Shown piece after piece: positions 55,862 to 64,000 of a stretch of 64,000 nt of DNA. The notes under the pieces are model-generated. The model was not told the DNA's origin. It was given only the letters and a program-made list of their open reading frames with translations, and made no database searches. Location: NCBI RefSeq assembly GCF_949987535.1, contig NC_080078.1, positions 46,650,207 through 46,714,206 of the forward strand, given 5' to 3'. Numbering within the stretch: the first letter of the stretch is position 1; each line of letters begins with the position of its first letter. Origin of the DNA: Balaenoptera acutorostrata. Taxonomy: Eukaryota > Chordata > Mammalia > Artiodactyla > Balaenopteridae. Made by a program: the position numbers and the translations under genes.

Positions 55862-58715
55862 CCAGAAAGGAAAACAAAAAGGTTAAATATTTGTTAAACC
55901 CAAATCTCTTAAACATATTAAAATGGCCTGTGAATTGTTACATTCCTGATTTCCTATCTTATACTTCTTTCAGTTTGTTTTCATTCATTCAAGATTTGGG
56001 GACCACTCATAGATTTTTACTGGTGGGGGAATGGGGAGGGCAGAGTTGCTTCTTTACTCAACTGTAGGAGCTGAGCTGTCATTTCATAGCAGATTTTTGG
56101 GTTGATATTTTGTGTGTATTTATTACCATCCTTAGGTAAATTCAAAGGCCTTAATAGATGTCTAAGAAAATAAAGAGAAAACAAAGCAAACCAGATCATC
56201 GACATGCAGAGAGGTAAGCAGCTCCCTCTAAAACAGCAATGCCAGTAGGCCTGCTTGGTTTGCCAGGTCTTCAGTTTTGAAAGTCAAAACTGACGCTGTA
56301 AACTTGCCAGTGGGTGCACTGGCAGTGGACACCATGAAATAGAAAAGCAAACCATCTAACCAGATCGCACAGCAAAGGTAAAACGTGTGCTTTTACTTTA
56401 CCGTGTGTTCTATGTAAGCATTTGCATACAAATAGCACACATAATTAATTAATGCCATTGTCCAGAAGGAGCCCAAGCAGGCATAGCAGACACTGGAAAT
56501 TTTCAAGGGTCAGTAGGTTTAATTAGATTGGTATTTTTAAAGCATCAAAGCCCATAGTATAAACCGAGAGACTTAATACACAGATGAACGATGGCTAGGC
56601 CAAACATAACAATAGAATTCTGACTTCAAACCTTTGAAGCAAGCAGCTCAGAATGGTCAGGACTTGGTCTGTGACTGCCAGCTTTCCTGTATTTTACTCC
56701 ATGCTCCCAACACAGGACCAGCCAGGGAAAGCCAAATATGTTCCCAAACCAATCAGCCACTTCTAGTTAGCCCAAGTGCAGCTTCCCCTTACCAACAACC
56801 TCCAATCAAGGATACTTGAAGACTTCCCTCTTGTTAGAAGTTCCCCACTTCCCTCCCTGCCTTTGAATTGGCCAAACACAAGTGATAATGGCTGTGTGAC
56901 ACCCATGCTTTGGTAAGCTCTGAATAAGTAACCTCTGTTTGTTGTCATTTGGATAGTCTTCATTTGTTTGAACAAAAGCAACAATCCAAATCTCTTTTTC
57001 TTGAACAGGAAACTCGATTAAAGTAAAACAGTGGCAGGTGCTGGATTTCACATTCCAAAGAGACTTGAAAGAGGGAATGACATTGGATGGCAGCCCACCC
57101 AACTCTCTCTCAAAGAGGAAGGTTTTAAAAGCAGGTCTCTTTGTTCCTCCTGCAAACTAGCCTCGGTTTCTAATGATGTGTGAGCCCATTCTTTACCCCA
57201 GGTATAAACTGGCCAGTTACAGGAAGTATACCTCTAAAAAAAGAATAATGTATGCACTTTCTATCCTGGTCTGCAAAAATATGGGTGAGTGTTCCTTTTC
57301 TGTTCCTTCCTCCAACCCAAGGGTCCCTAGTTCCAAAATCTAATAAGTGTTTGTTAGTATGAAAAGCATTTCATGATCAAATAAGTTTGGGAAAAGCAAT
57401 GTTAAATGATGTTAGGAAGTTTCTTTACAGCTGAGACTTTGGAGAGCCTGGAGTGTGCACGGCAAATCTCCAAGTGAGGACTAAAACTCAGTATTTCCCA
57501 CATTTATCTCCCTTTTATTCATTGAGCATTGCATGGACCTGGTATTCTCTGGAGCATGCTTTGCAGAGAACTAGTTAAGAACCATGCCTATAGTGTCACA
57601 GCCAGGCTGGGGCAGGTTTCATTCAACTGAGCATGACCAACATGGGGTGGCTTTTAATGGATGAATCTGGGGTCTGAAAACATTATTCCCCTAGATAAAG
57701 CATGCCCAGGGGTTAAAAAAAAAAATCAGTTTGTATTGGGTGTAAGATAGGCTTAAGGATGTATTGTAGAACATGGGGAATATAGCCAATATTTTGTAAT
57801 AACTATAAATGGAAAGTGACCTTTAAAAAATTGTATAAATTTTTTTTAAAAATTAAAAAAATAATTAAAAAATCAGTTGGTGCAGAAGGGCTTATAATTA
57901 AGGGAGGCAATTAAGGTGAGGGCAAGCCTTGTAGCAGGATGGAATGCATGGTATAGGAAACCATTTAAACCCACCCAGTAACTTCTACCAGTGGCTGAAA
58001 TTTTCCCAAGGTCATTATCAACTCAAAGTAATTGGCTTTTTTTTTTTCCTGGCTAAAATAACCCAAACAACAAGATATATATAAACAGTTGATCACTGAC
58101 CAATAATTCTGGTTCTCTTAAGTTCTGTGGGCAAGTGGAATTAAATATTTAGAAATCATGTGTGCTCAAATAGTTGTTTTTCTAAATGATGATATTTCGA
58201 AGGGTTTCCAGTATCATTGTGCAGAAGCAAGGCTATACTATTCCTGATGCTCACAATTTCTAGATGCCTTCAAAGTGAGATGTGACTAAAAAAAGGTTTT
58301 TGTAAATTTATTTATAAAGTACTTCTAAAGACTCACTGTGTTTTTGGCCAAGCCATCTGATGTGTGATACAGTGAGGTGAAGTGATGAAGGTCCAAGAAT
58401 AACCTTAGCCCAAACTCAAGCCAGTGCTCCTCTGAACGCTGAGTGTTTCCAGAAAGTTCACCAGCTAGACTTCAGTTTAGCCTTGGAATTACCCACTGTT
58501 TCCTTGGTATTGGGAAGTAAGATTAAACTGAGGCACATGCTGTTTTTTTAAAAAGGCTGCCAATTTTGTTAGTTCCCAGTAGAAAATGGTTTTTGAACTT
58601 TACCTTGTTCAAACTGAATATGTTGACTCATAGAATAGACAGCTCCCTTAATCCTAGATTACACAGAGAAAATGTGCCAGATTTGTAGTTTGCGTGACTC
58701 AAATAGCTCAGAAAC
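55862..58715. other. Intron-like sequence, no repeat except the L1 stub
   Basis: If the two exons belong together this is their intron (about 2.9 kb). Apart from the short L1 at 57732 I see only single-copy-looking sequence. A donor-like gtaagc at 56211 on the plus strand has no supported exon. Confidence 0.4.
57721..57878 (+). mobile_element. Very short L1 3' end with duplication
   Basis: 136-bp L1 3' terminus (57732-57867: 'aggatgtattgtagaacatg', 'ggggaatatagccaatattt', 'tgtaataactataaatgg', A-rich tail) flanked by aaaaatcagtt at 57721-57731 and 57868-57878. Confidence 0.8.
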
Positions 58716-58719
58716 TTAC

Positions 58720-58797
58720 CATCAGGACTTGTAGAATGTTCTGTGTCACCAGAGCCTTCGCTTTTCACAGGAACTCTAGGTGTGTCCTCGCCTTGAG
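58720..58797 (-). CDS. Putative internal exon (78 nt), same minus-strand gene
   Basis: Acceptor 'tatcttctttttcag' and donor 'gatg|gtaagtttc' are both close to consensus. The 78 bases are open in only one of three frames, giving 'QGEDTPRVPVKSEGSGDTEH' followed by STSPD. The exon is phase 1 at both ends, so it could be skipped without a frameshift. The residues are Ser/Thr/Pro/Glu-rich, which suggests a disordered or O-glycosylated stretch or a cytoplasmic tail; that is inference. Phase and frame match the terminal exon at 55794-55855. Protein unknown. Confidence 0.55.
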
Positions 58798-59879
58798 CTG
58801 AAAAAGAAGATAGTCCTTGATTAATAGAAAATTAGAACAGCCTGACTGCCAATTGTTCTGTCACCCTCCATTGCCCTCTTAAGTTTAAAAATACTCCTGG
58901 GATTGAACTTCTTTTGCAGAAAAGCTTAAAGGAGCAAATAGTAGGTTGAGTTGCTTGAATACTTTAATGCTGTCATATTCTAAATTCTCTTTAATTTGTG
59001 AGATAATCACATACATACATGCACAATTTCTCAAATTAGAAAGCTGGTAACATGAAAGCAGCAAAACTTGGTTTAATCAGAACAATCCACAATTTGAATT
59101 TGGGGAAATATGTGTGTGTGAGTTTATGTAGCTTAAACTTTGAAGAGAATGAAAAAAGAAAACCTATTTTGCCTCAGGCATGCCTGAAAGCTGAAAGATT
59201 CATTCTCCTGGCAGTGAAGTTAAAACACAAATGAATGGCTCAGTTGCTCCTCCAGAAGACCTCAGATGCTGCCATTTTGGATTGCTGAGAATCCTGTCTT
59301 TAGTTAATTTCTGTTGTAATTGTTCTCTATTTACATAGTTTCATAAGGCTTGTCATCCACTCGCTGTGGCTGAAGCTATATAACATGCTTAAATGTAGTC
59401 GTAAGGAGACTGTTTTTCATGATCTGATATTTGTACATATGGAAAAAATGATCACTATAATAAGTCTAGTTAACATCCATATTATTGTGAGAAAATTTAC
59501 AGATAGTCAAAAGGACAATAATCTCTTACTTCTTGGTTAAATATCTATTATGTTTTCACAGCTTGAAGAGCCAGGGCATTTGAAAATACAAATATATAAA
59601 GTACTAGATGAGTTCATAACTTCAAAGTTTTTATTGTTTCTGTACTTTTTTTAAACAAAAGATTGAATTCAGTTTCATTACATGAATACCTATTGAGTCC
59701 AGAGTATGTTCAATTTGAGCTTCCTGTTAGTGAGGATGAAGCAAGGCTAGGAAAGATCCAGTGTATAATCTCTTCAAAGGAAGATGCCTTTAACTTAACT
59801 TGCACTCTTGGTAATGATTTACTGAAGCTGAGAATCAAGAAGTAAGACTCAAGAAGTAAGGTGACTAATCTTTGAGCCT

Positions 59880-60150
59880 GGGTGGACGGAAGGTAGGAAG
59901 GTCAGTACTTGATGATATATAAAACAAGCAAAGTGAAGGGAGGTGAAGAGAGTCATTTTAGATTTGAAGACTGAAGCAGAGGGTCATTTAAGTGGAGATG
60001 CCAAACAAGTTTTGCATCTAATGCTGAGGAAGGAAACTGAGAATTAGGCATGTGGGAATTTGGGAGATGTCCATGTAGAATAATATCATATTGTTGATGA
60101 CATGAGAGTGGATGAGAAAAGTCAGGAAAGGGATAACATAAGAAAACATG
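59880..60150 (-). mobile_element. Possible L2 fragment
   Basis: 'ttttagatttgaagactgaa', 'tgggaatttgggagatgtcc', 'gatgacatgagagtggatga' recall the antisense L2 internal region. Diverged. Confidence 0.35.
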
Positions 60151-60741
60151 ACTCATGGGTACCCAAGTCCTACAAGGACAACATGAAAGTGACTGTGCCC
60201 ATGAGTTCTTTTCACTAGCTCCTGAGGATGAGGTTGGGAAAATGAAAACAAAACTTGGAACTTCCAGCTGGACTTAACCATGTCATATCTTTTCTCACTC
60301 TGTCAATTCTAGAAAATAGACCATTTTTCAATTGCTCAGCAACATGTTCCTTACAGACACAATTACAGAAGAAACTACTGATGGAGTTTTCTAAGCTTGG
60401 GAGCAGGAAATCTTTGCTAGTATGCCTCAAAACAGAAGTAGTTAGAAAAAATGGAACTATTTGACTTTATATAAACACAAACTTATGGGTGGAAAAGCTA
60501 CCATAAGAAATGTTTAAAAAAAGAAATATTACCAGTTTAGGAAAAATATTTATACCTTTTATCATAGACAAAGGGTTAATATCTTTGATATATAAAGTAC
60601 TTCTAAACAGAAACAAGATTGACAATGGGATAGAAAATTGAGCAAGAAATCTAACAGGAAGTTAATTAAAAAATAAGAATAGCCTGTAGTTGTGTGAAAA
60701 TGTGATTCACTTTGCTGCTAATGAAAAAAAAAATGCAAGAT

Positions 60742-61005
60742 AAAATTACACTGAGGGGGCTTCCCTGGTGGTGCGGTGGTTAAGAAGCTGCCTGCCAATG
60801 CAGGGGACACGGGTTCAAGCCCTGGTCCAGGAAGATCCCACATGCCGCGGAGCAACTAAGCCCATGCACCACAACTACTGAGCCTGTGCTCTAGAGCCCA
60901 TGAGCCACAACTACTGAAGCCCGTGGGCAGTAACAAAGACCCAACTCAGCCATAAATAAACAAATAAATAAATAAATTTTTTTATTTAAAAAAAATTACA
61001 CTGAG
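60742..61005 (+). mobile_element. CHR-type SINE with 14-bp duplication
   Basis: SINE body 60756-60991. The tRNA-like head reads 'ggggcttccctggtggtgcg', with B box ggttcaagccc at 60812-60822, then 'catgccgcggagcaactaag' and a (TAAA)n tail. Perfect duplication aaaattacactgag at 60742-60755 and 60992-61005. Its mid-region ('tgctctagagcccatgagcc') differs from the two minus-strand copies, so it is another subfamily. Confidence 0.95.
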
Positions 61006-62568
61006 AAAGGGATTTCTAAAGTAGACTGTCATAATGTAGAATAACACTCCCACCAAGAACAGCTAGAAACATTGAACAGATTATTTGAGGAAATTAAGGC
61101 ACTAGAGAGCCATTAATGCAGCAGAAGCTGGAGGAGGTGAAAAATGGTGAACCTGACATTCCACATACAAAGAGGTTTAACAGAGCCTTCAGATGTTTTT
61201 TAATGAGGTTTGGGGGGAGAGGGGAAAAACTTGGAGGTCAGGGCCCACCAAAGAAGAGGTGCTCTGATAAGTACCTTGAGGTTTCTGAAGGGTTATACTT
61301 GGGGGGCAATGAACTTGAAATAGACCAGTTCTTAAAAAAAATTGAAGGCCTACTTTTAATCAATTTAATCTCTGATTGATTAGATTTCAGTGCTCTACTC
61401 AATCCTACCAGCCTTTCAGAAGCAAAAATGAATCCTCTCTCTCTGGAAGAAGATAAGGCCACCGAGGCTCAAGTTATCTCTACAATTTTTCGCACATAGT
61501 GTCTAGCATTCAATAAAAAATTACCGGTCATTCCTGAGGAACAAGAATGGATCACTGAAAACCAAGACAATAAGACAATATATAGAGACATGTTAGAGAT
61601 CTATTTGTAGATACAACTTTAAAATATGGTTAATGTGTTTAAGAATTGGGTGACAAGAGGGAGAAATCTCATGGCAAAGAAGTTTAACTGGACTAGACAC
61701 TAAATAAAAGTCAGATGTAAATTCTAGAACTGAAAATTATATAATAATTGAAGTTTAGAATTCAATAGGTGGATTTGGTGGCAATTAGACACAGCTGAAG
61801 AAGGAATTTACAAACTGAAAACTAAGAAGAAAATATAAAGAATAAAATACAGATGAAAAGAATTAGCAGACATATGAGATAGGGTGTATCCTATGTGTAA
61901 TGGGGCAAAAGCAATATTTTAAAAGATAATGGCTGATAATTTCCCAAACTGAATGTAAAATATCAAGCCCCTGCTTTAAGAGTATCATGATCCCCAAGCA
62001 AAATTAATGCAAAGCAAACCTTATTCAGGCCAATCATTGTAAACCTGCAGAAAATCATCAAGGTTAAAGAAAAAATATAAAATTATTTAGTGAGTAAAGA
62101 CCCATTAACTTCAAAATAGCAACAATAGTAATTATAGATGACATCTCAATAAAAATCATGGAATCCAGAGACAATGTAATGATATCTTCAAAGAACTTAA
62201 AGAAAATATCACTAACGTAAAATTTCATACCTAACAAAATCTTCTTTCAAACTTCCAATTTGAAATAAAAAAATTTCAGGGAAAAAATAGAATTTGTTGA
62301 GGAGGAAAAACAGTAGACCTACACTGAAGGATTTTCACTATACTAAAATATAAATTCCAGGTAGATTATAGAACTAAATTTGAAAGGTAACATGGAAAAA
62401 GACCTTTATATCATTAGGCAAAAATTTCTTACACAGGAAAAACAAAACACTGACCATTAGACAAAAGACTAATAATCTGGAAAACATTTAAATTAGCATC
62501 ATTATTTTATCAAAATACACCATTAAGAGAGTGCAAAGTAAACCAGAGTAGAAGATATTTGCCATTTA

Positions 62569-62626
62569 TGTGTGTGTGTGTGTATATATACACACACACA
62601 CAAACACACATATATATAATATATAT
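62569..62626. repeat. Palindromic TG/TA/CA microsatellite
   Basis: (TG)7, then TATATATA, then a CA tract, then a further TA tract. The two arms are complementary, and alternating purine-pyrimidine sequence favours Z-DNA or cruciform formation. Confidence 0.9.
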
Positions 62627-62999
62627 CTCACTTACAAAGGACCCTTGTACTAATATATAAAGAAAACAATATAACATAGAAATGACAAGGAACCCAACAG
62701 AAAATGGGCAAGACACAGACATGTCATAAAAGAGGATATCCTGGCTGGTCACTTAATTTCTTCAATGACTTTTACCAAATCTCATAGTATTTAAAAGCCT
62801 CAGCTTTTTCACTATAAAAATAACTATAAAATGTTCTAACTCCTTGGACACCATCAGAACTTATTAAAATACAACATAGTTGTTATATTTCATAAGATAT
62901 GATTACTATGGAAGGAAAGTTAATTGACCTAACACTATTTAATCATTACTTCTTTGACTTTCTCCTTGGGGTCATTGTTTGTGATGAGATCTAGGGTAC

Positions 63000-63086
63000 C
63001 TGTAGCTGATTCTTCCAGGAAATCGCTTTCAAAGTCATTACTCTCAATGGTAATAACCCTGGTGATATTACTATAGATATACCTCT
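63000..63086 (-). CDS. Tentative upstream exon (87 nt), same gene
   Basis: Minus strand acceptor 'ctgtgatgtcag' (weak pyrimidine tract), 87 bases, donor 'ctacag|gtaccc' (GT present, +4/+5 unfavourable). Phase 1 at both ends, so it joins the 58720-58797 exon in frame, completing an Ala codon (g|ct). The frame reads 'RYIYSNITRVITIESNDFES' then DFLEESAT: one possible N-glycosylation site (NIT) and an acidic stretch. A second frame is also open across these 87 bases, so the coding argument is weaker than for the other two exons. Earlier exons would lie beyond 64000. Confidence 0.3.
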
Positions 63087-63554
63087 CTGACATCACAGAT
63101 AACTTTCTAGCTAATAGACAGTATGCTAGTCAATATAATAATGCTCAATGAAAATGAAGGAGCATACAAAACACTTTTAAGAGCTGGGCGAGAGAGGAAA
63201 AAAGAAGTTGAAGAAAGCAAAACCCAAAAGGCAAATCAGACTGTAAATATTTAAGTTGTTTGCCTTATGTTTTGTCTTTTCAACCTCATTATTTTCAAAT
63301 ATAGTACATTTGTTTGAGAAATCTCAGGTTATGCCACCATATTGGCACAGATTAGCATGAGATGTAATGGCAGGTTTTGAGATCCATGACAGAGATGAAA
63401 AGAGAAATCATAGTTGTAGCTCTATATATTGCCATGTTCTTGAGCAGAGGTCTCTTAGATGTGCTTCTGAAGACCCTAATGGTATGTTTGGTAGACATTA
63501 TTCATTTAATATCATGAGTGTGCATGATACATGCACATGTGGTATGAATATATG

Positions 63555-63640
63555 ACTGTATGTGTGCAATGGCATGCTTATGTGAATATGCATGTGTATA
63601 TGTGTATGCATGTGCAAGTGTGTGTGTGTTGTATTTGGAA
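63555..63640. repeat. TG-rich degenerate microsatellite
   Basis: 'atatgcatgtgtatatgtg', 'tatgcatgtgcaagtgtg' and a short (TG)n. Alternating purine-pyrimidine, low complexity. Confidence 0.75.
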
Positions 63641-64000
63641 AGAGGGAGAGAAGAACGACAGATACTTATTACTCTGATGTGTGTGGAACTGTTATTATCC
63701 TAAGGGTTTGTCCCCTGCTGGGCAATGCATCTGAGTGCCCCAGAGAAATGCCATTTCACACAGACAATAGAATCTGATCAAAACAAAAATTGCCTCTACA
63801 GCCTATTTATTTCAGTTTGCCTGTCCTTCCCTCATTTTGATTGCTGCTGCTTGGAACACAAACGAGGTACATTTCAGGGCTCCTAGCAGGAGATAAAAGA
63901 TGCTGAAATAGAAAGAGTCTGGGACAGACAGTACCATTTTCATTTTCAATTACCAACCTCAACTGTCCTCTTCAAAGCCTTGATTATGATAACCTTTTGT

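Larger units (their letters stand above)
60470..62730 (+). mobile_element. Old L1M/HAL1-like composite, sense
   Basis: 60470-61060 is decayed ORF2 C-terminal sequence ('gacaaagggttaatatcttt', 'atatataaagtacttct', 'gcaagataaaattacactga'), interrupted by a SINE. 61060-62320 is HAL1/L1M ORF1-type sequence ('aacattgaacagattatttg', 'gtctagcattcaataaaaaa', 'ctagaactgaaaattatata', 'ggaatccagagacaatgtaa'). 62330-62730 is again ORF2 C-terminal ('caccattaagagagtgcaaa', 'cagaaaatgggcaagacac'). The blocks are out of normal L1 order, so more than one element is present. Confidence 0.65.

Noticed and set aside
57721..57870. AT-rich origin or matrix-attachment site
   Set aside because: The A-rich end is explained by the L1 poly(A) tail and duplication.
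62626..62665. 14-nt micro-exon between 'ctttatatattag' and 'gtaagtgag' on the minus strand
   Set aside because: Lies in decayed L1 ORF2 sequence. A 14-nt exon there is far less likely than chance.

Overview
The window looks like nuclear DNA of a cetartiodactyl mammal, most probably a cetacean. The main clue is three tRNA-derived SINEs of the CHR type (about 20.35, 43.11 and 60.76 kb) inside L1-rich sequence, with no BovB/Bov-tA (ruminant) or PRE-1 (pig) elements seen. Mammal-wide MIR, L2, MER5A-type hAT MITEs and old L1M fragments make up the background. The species call is inference. I see no rRNA, tRNA, CRISPR or prokaryotic-style operon. Most open frames are chance frames or dead retrotransposon ORFs. 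|| Layout: 0-6.6 kb is an old L1 3' part plus L2 pieces. 6.6-19.1 kb is unusually dense in MER5A-like MITEs (about ten copies), several nested or interrupted. It also holds a 3'-truncated L1 5' end (8.5-10.2 kb), an L1 stub with a probable 3' transduction (10.7-11.1 kb) and a solo-type LTR (16.0-16.65 kb). 19-24 kb is MIR, L2, L1M and a SINE. 24.36-30.73 kb is a near full-length L1 on the minus strand. 30.95-33.36 kb is a 5'-truncated L1 interrupted by a 979-bp poly(A)-tailed retrocopy. 33.4-43.1 kb is mostly unique or very old sequence. 43.58-54.95 kb is an endogenous retrovirus remnant bounded by LTR sequence and a 4-bp duplication; it was later hit by a second LTR and by a full-length L1 that carried about 0.4 kb of flanking DNA with it. 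55-64 kb is largely single-copy on the left and L1M/HAL1-like on the right. || Protein-coding evidence is limited to the right end. On the minus strand, exons at 63000-63086 (tentative), 58720-58797 and 55794-55855 have matching splice phases (all phase 1) and join into one open frame ending in a stop. They are probably the last exons of a gene whose 5' part lies beyond position 64000. I do not recognise the protein. || The retroelements give a readable insertion history: the ERV before the L1 that splits it, the 5'-truncated L1 before the retrocopy inside it, old L1M before the SINEs in it, and MER5A before the L1s in it. All L1 ORFs seen are broken.
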